64,000 nt of DNA. Source: an uncultured Burkholderiales bacterium (GTDB lineage Bacteria; Pseudomonadota; Gammaproteobacteria; Burkholderiales; Burkholderiaceae_C). This document shows positions 57,658 through 64,000 of this stretch, piece by piece (the stretch's first letter is position 1; every line of letters starts with the position of its first letter). The position numbers and the translations under genes are program-made. The notes below the pieces were generated by a model. That model worked only from the letters and a program-made list of their open reading frames with translations, did no database searches and was not told where the DNA came from. The stretch spans positions 124,001-188,000 of the forward strand of contig CAISMH010000017.1 in assembly GCA_903886485.1 (NCBI GenBank). The letters run 5' to 3'.

Positions 57658-59118
57658 TTACTTGTCTTTGCTCTCAGCAGGGCGCTCGGTTTGCGTTTTG
57701 CTGGCCAACACGGGCTGGCCTTTGAGGCGCTTGATGGCTTGCTCCAACTGGAAGTCTTTGTCGCTGCCAAACTCGGGCGCGCGACGCTCGCTGTTGGGCT
57801 TCTTGGACTCTTCTTCCAAACGCTTCATGGCTTCTTCACGAGCCTTCTCGCGCGCTTTGTCTTGCGCTTTGTCCGTGTTGGCGTTGCCTTGGCCGCTTTC
57901 TAAGTGCTTGTCCAAGTCGGCTTCACGCATGCGCAAGATGGCAAAGGGGCTGCCCTCGGCGGTATCGTCCAGCAACACATCGGGCACGATGCCTTTGGCT
58001 TGGATACTGCGGCCACTGGGCGTGTAGTAACGCGCGGTGGTGATCTTCAAGGCGGTATCGGGGCCAAGCTGGCGCACGGTTTGTACTGAGCCTTTGCCAA
58101 AGGTTTGGCTGCCCATGATGGTGGCGCGTTTGTGGTCTTGCAAAGCTCCCGCCACGATTTCGCTGGCGGAGGCCGAGCCTTCATTCACCAGCACCACCAG
58201 AGGCACCGTGCGGAAAATGCCCTTTGTGTTTTGATGCAAGCGTGCCACAGGGTCGCTGCCGCTGCTGCGGCGGTAAAACTCGGGTGAGGCTTTGTAAACA
58301 AACTTGCTCTCGGCCAATTGACCGTTGGTGGACACCACGTTGATGTTCTCAGGCAAGAACACGGCAGACACGGCCACGGCTGCATCCAGCAAACCACCGG
58401 GGTCGTTCCGCAAGTCCAGCACCATGCCTTTGAGCTTGGGTTCTTGTTTGTAAATCTCTTCGAGCTTTTTGGTGAAGTCGTCCACCGAGCGGTCTTGGAA
58501 TTGGCTCAAGCGAATCCAGCCGTAGCCGGACTCCATCACCTTGCCTTTGACGCTTTGGGTTTTGATTTCCTCACGAACAATGTTCACGGGAAAGGTGCGG
58601 TTCTCGTCCTTGCGGTAGATGGTGAGCAGCACCTTGGTGCCGGGCTCGCCACGCATGCGCTTGACAGCTTCATTGAGTGACAGACCTTTGACCGCCGTGT
58701 CGTCAATTTTGGTAATCAAATCGCCCGACTTCATGCCGGCGCGGAAAGCAGGAGAGCCTTCGATGGGCGAGACGATTTTGATCAAACCTTCTTCTTGCGT
58801 GATCTCAATGCCCACACCCACAAAGCGACCGGTGGTGCCTTCACGAAACTCTTTGAAAGTTTTCTTGTCGTAGTACTGCGAGTGAGGGTCGAGGCTGGCC
58901 ACCATGCCGGTGATGGCGTCGCTGATGAGCTTCTTCTCGTCTACAGGCTCCACATAGTCGCTCTTCACCATGCTGAACACAGCCGCGAGCTGCTGCAATT
59001 CTTCGAGCGGCAGCGGTGCCATGTTGCCGCGAGCAGCGGTTTGCAACGAAACGGTGGTCAGCGCGCCTGTCAGTGCGCCGATGGCGACCCAGCCTGCAAT
59101 CTTGAGTTTTTGACGCAT
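57658..59118 (-). CDS. ctpA: carboxy-terminal processing protease (S41 family)
   Basis: A 486-aa periplasmic peptidase. It has an N-terminal signal or anchor helix (10-28), a PDZ domain (about 95-180, with GVGIEITQEEG and SGDLITKIDD), and the S41 core with GSASASE (catalytic serine about 317) and GSQTFGKGSVQT (lysine 342). The C-terminal tail is charged (Lys, Glu and Arg rich). Substrates could include tail-specific targets such as lipoproteins or PBP3. Ends 18 bp before moeB, begins 91 bp from the gpmA stop. Confidence 0.93.
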   Translation of the reverse strand: MRQKLKIAGWVAIGALTGALTTVSLQTAARGNMAPLPLEELQQLAAVFSMVKSDYVEPVDEKKLISDAITGMVASLDPHSQYYDKKTFKEFREGTTGRFVGVGIEITQEEGLIKIVSPIEGSPAFRAGMKSGDLITKIDDTAVKGLSLNEAVKRMRGEPGTKVLLTIYRKDENRTFPVNIVREEIKTQSVKGKVMESGYGWIRLSQFQDRSVDDFTKKLEEIYKQEPKLKGMVLDLRNDPGGLLDAAVAVSAVFLPENINVVSTNGQLAESKFVYKASPEFYRRSSGSDPVARLHQNTKGIFRTVPLVVLVNEGSASASEIVAGALQDHKRATIMGSQTFGKGSVQTVRQLGPDTALKITTARYYTPSGRSIQAKGIVPDVLLDDTAEGSPFAILRMREADLDKHLESGQGNANTDKAQDKAREKAREEAMKRLEEESKKPNSERRAPEFGSDKDFQLEQAIKRLKGQPVLASKTQTERPAESKDK

Positions 59119-59209
59119 ATGCCCTTAAAGGTTGCCCTTGTGTGTGAGACGAATTTCAGAAGGTACTCAATATACAACGCGCCTCAAAAGGACGTTGCCC
59201 GAATGACGA

Positions 59210-59953
59210 TTAGGCCTTGCCTTGTGTGGCGACTGAGGCAGCAGCTTTGGCCGCAGTCTGTGGGTCACCCAAATAGTAGTGACGAATGGGTTTGAGCTGG
59301 TCGTCCAACTCATAGACAAGTGGGATGCCGTTGGGGATATTCAAGCCCACGATGTCTGTGTCGCTGATGCCGTCCAGGTACTTCACCAAAGCGCGAATGG
59401 AGTTGCCGTGTGCCGCCACCACGATGCGCTTGCCTGCTTTGATCGCTGGGGCCATGGACTCGTTCCAGAACGGGAGGACGCGGGCCACGGTGTCTTTCAA
59501 GCACTCGGTCAGCGGCACTTGAGCTGAGTCGAGCTTGGCGTAGCGCGGGTCACCACGCTCGCTGCGGGGGTCGGTTGCTTCGAGTTCGGGTGGTGGCGTG
59601 TCGTAGCTGCGACGCCAGATCAGCACTTGGTCATCGCCATATTGCTTTGCCATGTCGGTTTTGTTCAGGCCCTGCAAGCCACCATAGTGGCGCTCATTCA
59701 AACGCCAGCTCTTGACCACGGGCAGCCAAGTGCAATCCATCTCGTCCAGAGCAAGGTACAGGGTGCGAATGGCACGCTTCAAGACGCTGGTGTAGGCCAC
59801 GTCGAATTCATAGCCTTCGGCCTTGAGCAGCTTGCCTGCGTTCTTGGCTTGTTCGATGCCCGTGGGGGTAAGGTCTACATCGGTCCAGCCGGTAAAACGA
59901 TTCTCAAGGTTCCAAGTGGATTCGCCGTGGCGGATTAAAACAAGCTTGTACAT
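59210..59953 (-). CDS. gpmA: 2,3-bisphosphoglycerate-dependent phosphoglycerate mutase
   Basis: GpmA interconverts 3- and 2-phosphoglycerate in glycolysis and gluconeogenesis. The 247-aa protein has the phosphohistidine motif LIRHGES (H9), then [26 protein letters not shown], and the second histidine in VAAHGNS. ATG 59953 ([10 protein letters not shown]) is used. It diverges from the rhodanese gene by 108 bp. Confidence 0.96.
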   Translation of the reverse strand: MYKLVLIRHGESTWNLENRFTGWTDVDLTPTGIEQAKNAGKLLKAEGYEFDVAYTSVLKRAIRTLYLALDEMDCTWLPVVKSWRLNERHYGGLQGLNKTDMAKQYGDDQVLIWRRSYDTPPPELEATDPRSERGDPRYAKLDSAQVPLTECLKDTVARVLPFWNESMAPAIKAGKRIVVAAHGNSIRALVKYLDGISDTDIVGLNIPNGIPLVYELDDQLKPIRHYYLGDPQTAAKAAASVATQGKA

Positions 59954-60061
59954 GGTGTGGGTCAAACAAAGTCAGTGAAAGGTTGGCCATGATTTTAGAA
60001 TGCAGCCCTGACGCGATACTTTGAACCCCTCCCTTTTTGTTTTTTTGAACTGGACTCTCCT

Positions 60062-60469
60062 GTGAAATTTATTCTCGACAACTGGATGTTGATGGCCATT
60101 GCCTTGAGCAGTGGCTTCTTTTTGCTGCTGCCTGTGGTCCAAGGTGCTGCGGCCACCGGCATCTCCCCCGCAGAGGCGGTGCAATGCATGAACCGTGAAA
60201 AAGGTGTGGTGGTGGATGTGTGTGGGGCTGATGAGTTTGCGCAAAGCCACATCAAAGGAGCCGTGAATGTCCCTTTGGACGAGTTGGAAGCCCGTTTGGA
60301 CAAGGCTGTGAAAAACAAAAACACGCCCGTCATCATGGTGTGTGCCGCTGGCGCGCGCGCCAAACGCGCGCAAGCCATTGCGCAAAAGTTGGGTTACGAG
60401 AAGGTGCATTCCTTGCACGGCGGGCTAAAAGCTTGGAAAGAGGCTAACCTGCCTGTCTCTAAAGCTTAA
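60062..60469 (+). CDS. membrane-anchored rhodanese-like protein
   Basis: A 135-aa protein with an N-terminal membrane helix (about 9-25) and one rhodanese domain. The active-site cysteine is in VMVCAAGARA, an AAGARA loop that suits small sulfurtransferases. The start is GTG 60062. It may move sulfur in the periplasm or cytoplasm near the membrane. It lies before grxC, secB and gpsA, and this order is well conserved in betaproteobacteria. Confidence 0.9.
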   Translation: MKFILDNWMLMAIALSSGFFLLLPVVQGAAATGISPAEAVQCMNREKGVVVDVCGADEFAQSHIKGAVNVPLDELEARLDKAVKNKNTPVIMVCAAGARAKRAQAIAQKLGYEKVHSLHGGLKAWKEANLPVSKA

Positions 60470-60503
60470 TTTGCCAACGCCTCACCCCCTCGGAGACCCC
60501 GTC

Positions 60504-60767
60504 ATGCCCACCGTCAAGATGTACACCACCGCCGTATGCCCTTATTGCATCCGCGCCAAACAGCTATTGAGCGCCAAAGGCGTGGCCCACATTGAGGAGG
60601 TACGCATCGACACCGACCCACAAGCGCGAGCCCACATGATGGCCATCACGGGCCGTCGTACCGTGCCGCAGATCTTCATTGGGGACACCCATGTCGGTGG
60701 TTGCGATGACTTGGTGGCACTCGATGCCAAAGGTGGTTTGACGCCACTTTTGCAACCTTTAAGCTGA
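60504..60767 (+). CDS. grxC: glutaredoxin 3 (dithiol)
   Basis: An 87-aa dithiol glutaredoxin. The active site CPYC is at about residues 11-14, the GSH-binding TVPQIFIG loop and the GGCDDLVAL helix follow. ATG 60504 is the start; the longer frame at 60471 adds a non-conserved MPTPHPLGDP. It is 34 bp after the rhodanese gene. Confidence 0.93.
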   Translation: MPTVKMYTTAVCPYCIRAKQLLSAKGVAHIEEVRIDTDPQARAHMMAITGRRTVPQIFIGDTHVGGCDDLVALDAKGGLTPLLQPLS

Positions 60768-60792
60768 CATAATTCAGTCTTCCCGATTTGCT

Positions 60793-60825
60793 GCCCGCTT
60801 CGGTGTGACCGAAGCGGGCTTTTTT
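60793..60825 (+). terminator. strong hairpin and T-tract directly before secB
   Basis: GCCCGCTTCGGT and ACCGAAGCGGGC form a perfect 12-bp stem around GTG, followed by TTTTTT. secB begins 17 bp later, so the hairpin either ends grxC transcription with secB having its own weak promoter, or acts as a leader attenuator. Confidence 0.8.
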
Positions 60826-60841
60826 GTACTAGGAAAAAATC

Positions 60842-61291
60842 ATGTCAGACGAACAACAAGCGACCCCCGTATTTCAAATTCAACGTGTCTACTTGAAAGA
60901 CATGTCCTTGGAGCAACCCAACTCTCCCGCCATCCTGACCAGCACCGAGCAGCCCAGCGTGGACATTCAATTGGGCGTCGGCATGGAGCAAGTGGCGGAT
61001 GGCATCGTCGAAGTCACAGTCACTGCCACTGTGACCACCAAGATTGAAGACAAAACTGTGTTTTTGGTCGAAGCCAAGCAAGCCGGTATTTTTGAAGTGC
61101 GTCACTTGCCTGAAGACCAAATGGGCCCCGTCATTGGCATCGCTTGCCCCCAAATCATTTACCCCTACTTGCGCGGCAACGTGGCCGACGTGATTCAACG
61201 TGCTGGCTTTCCACCGGTCCACTTGGCGGAGATCAACTTCCAAGCCATGTATGAGCAACAACAGCAACAAGCTGCTGCCGCTATTCAATAA
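60842..61291 (+). CDS. secB: protein-export chaperone SecB
   Basis: SecB keeps preproteins unfolded and passes them to SecA. The 149-aa protein has the [19 protein letters not shown] beginning, the hydrophobic peptide-binding grooves, and the SecA-contact region ([27 protein letters not shown] and later YPYLR). A Gln-rich tail (QQQQQAAA) follows. It fits with the zinc-tail SecA at 5.4 kb. AGGAAAAAATC precedes the ATG. Confidence 0.96.
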   Translation: MSDEQQATPVFQIQRVYLKDMSLEQPNSPAILTSTEQPSVDIQLGVGMEQVADGIVEVTVTATVTTKIEDKTVFLVEAKQAGIFEVRHLPEDQMGPVIGIACPQIIYPYLRGNVADVIQRAGFPPVHLAEINFQAMYEQQQQQAAAAIQ

Positions 61292-61312
61292 ATTTCAGCG
61301 CACACCAACGCC

Positions 61313-62347
61313 ATGAAGATTGCCGTTTTAGGCGCAGGCGCATGGGGGACGGCACTGGCGATCAACGCAGGTGCGCACCACACGGTCAGGCTGTGGGCAC
61401 GCGATGCGGCGCAAGCGCACACCCTGCAAGCCGAGCGCGTGAACACACGCTACTTGCCGGGCCTGCCCTTCAGCGATGGGGTTCAAGTCACAGCCCAGCC
61501 CTTGGGCGATTGGCTGACCGAACACGATCTCGTGGTGATCGGCTCCCCCATGAGTGGCTTACGCGGCATGCTCACGCAGCTCGCGCCCATCTTGGGCAAC
61601 CGCGTGCCTGTGGCTTGGCTTTGCAAAGGCTTTGAAGCCTCGCAAAGCGAGACACACCAAGCGTCACAACCAACGTCACCCGTGGGTGTGGGCTTGATGG
61701 CTCACGAAATTCGCGCCCAAGTTGCGCCAGCCTTGCGCGGCGGTGCTTTGAGTGGCCCCAGCTTCGCGCAAGAAGTGGCGCGCGGCCTGCCCACCGCCTT
61801 GGTGGCCGCCAGCGACGATCCGTTGGTGCGCGACGCCATGGTCAAGGCTTTTCATAACAACAGCCTGCGCGTCTATGCCAACGACGATATCGTGGGTGTC
61901 GAAGTTGGCGGTGCCGTCAAAAACGTGCTCGCCATTGCCACGGGCTTGTGTGATGGCTTGCAACTGGGCTTCAACGCCCGCGCTGCGCTCATCACACGCG
62001 GCTTGGCCGAGATCACCCGTTTGGGCGTGGCCTTGGGTGCCCAAACAGAAACCTTCATGGGACTGTCGGGCTTGGGCGACTTGGTCCTCACTGCCACCGG
62101 CGACCTCAGCCGTAACCGACAAGTGGGCCTTGCCTTGGCACAAGGCATGACGCTGCAACAAGCAGTCGATTCACTCGGTCATGTCGCCGAAGGCGTGTAC
62201 TGCGCTCGCACCGTGGTGCAACGCGCGCAGCACCTCAGCGTAGACATGCCCATTGCCCACGCCGTGGTGGCCTTGCTCGATGGTCAGATCACCCCAGCCC
62301 AAGCCACTGCGGTGCTGATGGGGCGCGGGGCCAAAGGTGAGCGCTGA
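61313..62347 (+). CDS. gpsA: glycerol-3-phosphate dehydrogenase (NAD(P)+)
   Basis: GpsA reduces dihydroxyacetone phosphate to sn-glycerol-3-phosphate for phospholipid synthesis. The 344-aa protein has the Rossmann motif [17 protein letters not shown], the catalytic-region segment [18 protein letters not shown] with its Lys, and [11 protein letters not shown]. It is 21 bp after secB, as in most proteobacteria. Its stop overlaps the next GTG start by 11 bp. Confidence 0.96.
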   Translation: MKIAVLGAGAWGTALAINAGAHHTVRLWARDAAQAHTLQAERVNTRYLPGLPFSDGVQVTAQPLGDWLTEHDLVVIGSPMSGLRGMLTQLAPILGNRVPVAWLCKGFEASQSETHQASQPTSPVGVGLMAHEIRAQVAPALRGGALSGPSFAQEVARGLPTALVAASDDPLVRDAMVKAFHNNSLRVYANDDIVGVEVGGAVKNVLAIATGLCDGLQLGFNARAALITRGLAEITRLGVALGAQTETFMGLSGLGDLVLTATGDLSRNRQVGLALAQGMTLQQAVDSLGHVAEGVYCARTVVQRAQHLSVDMPIAHAVVALLDGQITPAQATAVLMGRGAKGER

Positions 62348-63122
62348 TTGCCGTTTGGCAAGGTGTTTGTTGTTGCTCGGGGCGTTGGCCTCTTCGCTTG
62401 CACACGCCATTCAAGATCGCGCCAACTTAGATCCCATTGAGCCTTTGAAGCCTGATCAATCGGTGGCTTGGAAGGCCACCCTCGGCAGCTACCGCGACTC
62501 GGGTACAAAATCTTCTGCCACAGACATCAACTTGCGCGGCAACACCGCAGACACCAAATTTTGGTTAGGTCATTACCAAGACGAAACCAACTTCACGCAA
62601 TCACGTGCAGGCATAGAACAGTCTTCAAATTTGTTCGCTTATGGACAGTTGATTTCTTCATTGCAATGGGCCAGCGGTGGTTTTGTTGGCGGCAGCATCA
62701 CCTGGGATGGCAAGCAAGACCAAGTGAACGGGTTATCGCCTTTGCTTGGCTGGGGGCGGACCAATACCAAGCCCTATGAGAATTTGAACTTCGATCCCAA
62801 CGACTCTTTGCTGTTGGGCGGCTCATTCACCAGCAGCCCAATCGGGCGCTTGTCGCTTTACCAAATCTATGACGACCGTTTGAAAACAGGGCAACGCGTG
62901 ACCCACTTGGTGTGGCGCAGGCCCATGTCAGAGGCCAAGCGTTTGACGGTGGATGCGTTTGAACGCGTGGGTGCCAGCAACGCCGGCGAGGCGCAGGTCA
63001 AAGGCCATGGACTGGCTGTGACCTTGGATATCGGTGACTACTTTGTACGCATGGCGTATGACCAAAAAGCCAACTTCACACAAGCCAATATCACGCGGGT
63101 GGTGGTGGGGTTGCGGTTCTGA
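62337..63122 (+). CDS. secreted protein, possibly a small beta-barrel outer-membrane protein
   Basis: A 261-aa protein starting at GTG 62337, with a signal peptide ([16 protein letters not shown]). The mature part has alternating polar and aromatic strands ([46 protein letters not shown]) and ends VVVGLRF, a terminal aromatic typical of beta-barrel outer-membrane proteins. I do not recognise a named family. It overlaps gpsA by 11 bp, so translation is probably coupled. Confidence 0.7.
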   Translation: MSADCRLARCLLLLGALASSLAHAIQDRANLDPIEPLKPDQSVAWKATLGSYRDSGTKSSATDINLRGNTADTKFWLGHYQDETNFTQSRAGIEQSSNLFAYGQLISSLQWASGGFVGGSITWDGKQDQVNGLSPLLGWGRTNTKPYENLNFDPNDSLLLGGSFTSSPIGRLSLYQIYDDRLKTGQRVTHLVWRRPMSEAKRLTVDAFERVGASNAGEAQVKGHGLAVTLDIGDYFVRMAYDQKANFTQANITRVVVGLRF

Positions 63123-63167
63123 AGAGCCAGATCGAAATGCATCAGGCAAGAAGACGCGTTTGAGCGT

Positions 63168-64000
63168 TTAGCCCAACCGCGCTACCTGAGCGCTGGCATT
63201 TTCTAGGTGCGCTGTCAGCGCATCGACACACACTTCGAACTCGGCGCTGAAATCGGCGCACGCGCGCAGCGCAGCCAAGCAGCTTTGCGCCATGGCTTGC
63301 GCGGTGCGCCAGTGCTTGTTACGCACGCTGGCATGCAGGCTGATTGTGGGCACGGTGCTGGGTAGCTTGCCACTGCTGCTGGGGGCAAAGGCCATAGGCG
63401 TCATGTCGTAAGCGGGAGCGAGGTGGTAGGGGCGGCCATGCTCCGACACAAATGACAAATTGCCGCTGTGCATGTCTGTATTGCCCGTGAGCACGCCAAA
63501 TGCCCACAGCACTTCCGTGCTCTCGGCGGCCTCGGGGGTGATGGCACCCAACGCCAGTAACCTTTGTGCCACCACGGGCCAAGGCTGGTGGGCGGCACCT
63601 ACAAACTCGGCATCCAAAGCGGCTAGCGACACCACCGCCTTGCGGCCCAGCGTGCCCACGCGGTCAAAGCGCTCGACTTCTAAAAAGCGTTGACCCTCAA
63701 AATCCACCACGGCAGACTGTGCGGCCGCCAAACCTGCTTGGCGCAAGGTGGTCAGTGCCAAGTGCTCGGCCAGCAGCAGGTCGCGCCAGCGTTGGCTGAT
63801 GGGGCTGTCCAGTTTTTCGCTGAATTTCACCATCACATGTGCGGGCCCTGTGCCCGTGTTGGCATAGGCGGTGAACTTGGGCTGCTCGCCCCCCGCTGAT
63901 GACCCAGGTACATCCCCTTGCGAAGCACCCAAGGCCATCCTTGCGTAAGCGGCGGCCTTGTTGGTGTGGGCCAAGCACACGGGTTCGGGCGCGGTGATGA
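63168..64000 (-). CDS. HipA-family kinase (YjjJ-like), 5' end outside the window
   Basis: A partial HipA-like serine/threonine kinase; 277 codons are visible and the frame is open at base 64000. It has GGEQPKFTA, FLEVERFDRVG, the catalytic NTDMHSGNLSF (the Asn-Asp-His-Asn kinase loop), and APAYDMTPMAF in place of the DFG-type segment. It ends with a helical C-terminal part rich in Ala and Leu. The E. coli YjjJ/HipH kind is the closest I recall. Whether a hipB-like partner precedes it lies beyond the window. Confidence 0.83.
   Translation of the reverse strand, partial: ITAPEPVCLAHTNKAAAYARMALGASQGDVPGSSAGGEQPKFTAYANTGTGPAHVMVKFSEKLDSPISQRWRDLLLAEHLALTTLRQAGLAAAQSAVVDFEGQRFLEVERFDRVGTLGRKAVVSLAALDAEFVGAAHQPWPVVAQRLLALGAITPEAAESTEVLWAFGVLTGNTDMHSGNLSFVSEHGRPYHLAPAYDMTPMAFAPSSSGKLPSTVPTISLHASVRNKHWRTAQAMAQSCLAALRACADFSAEFEVCVDALTAHLENASAQVARLG

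Overview
The window is a stretch of bacterial chromosome, moderately GC-rich and densely coding. Gene content and order point to a betaproteobacterium of the order Burkholderiales, most likely Comamonadaceae (Limnohabitans/Rhodoferax-like). The pointers are petABC-sspA-sspB, secA-argJ-DUF815 ATPase-mutT-yacG-zapD-coaE-pilD-pilC-pilB, ispB/rplU-rpmA-obgE-proB, hemA-prfA-prmC-grxD, ubiE/ubiJ/ubiB, an H-NS protein of the betaproteobacterial type, and secB-gpsA. The family placement is an inference from synteny. No rRNA, CRISPR array, insertion sequence or phage block was seen, and no gene-free interval exceeds about 300 bp.

Layout. 1-4.8 kb: 3' end of pdxA, the cytochrome bc1 operon petABC, sspA and sspB. 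4.8-16.7 kb: tRNA-Thr, a DciA/DUF721 gene, secA, argJ, a DUF815 ATPase, mutT, then a leftward block (yacG, zapD, coaE, pilD, pilC, a short pilB), followed by HU and H-NS genes. 16.7-17.4 kb: two small genes of unknown function. 17.4-28.6 kb: core metabolism and translation (ispB, L21, L27, obgE, proB, rppH, proS, a lytic transglycosylase, grxD, prmC, prfA, hemA). 28.7-30.3 kb: a small accessory patch of two putative lipoproteins and a mini-ORF. 30.5-43.1 kb: a 1290-aa FAD/Fe-S oxidoreductase, ubiquinone genes, a sodium:solute symporter, a FmdB protein, a DUF502 protein and aspS. 43.2-47.6 kb: a second accessory patch with an ABC-type ATPase, a NYN-domain RNase and a doubly broken MmeI-like (type IIL) restriction-methyltransferase gene. 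47.6-53.8 kb: a hydrolase, a methyltransferase, an EEP hydrolase, a cardiolipin synthase, folE, a BLUF photoreceptor and a DUF429 protein. 53.8-54.6 kb: a third accessory patch with a relic of a Y-family DNA polymerase, a LexA-like box and a hicAB toxin-antitoxin pair. 54.6-64 kb: a SulP transporter, a nuclease, moeB, a CtpA protease, gpmA, a rhodanese, grxC, secB, gpsA, a secreted protein and a HipA/YjjJ-like kinase cut by the window end.

The genes mostly serve respiration (bc1 complex, ubiquinone side chain and ring modification, haem precursor), protein export (SecA, SecB), translation (L21, L27, RF1 and its methylase, ProRS, AspRS, tRNA-Thr) and redox homeostasis (two glutaredoxins). The most unusual material is in the accessory patches. 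A LexA-like SOS box lies between a decayed dinB-type gene and hicAB, so the toxin-antitoxin pair may have inherited SOS control. The type IIL restriction-modification gene carries two separate lesions, an in-frame TGA at codon 5 and an exact 8-bp tandem duplication that shifts the frame.
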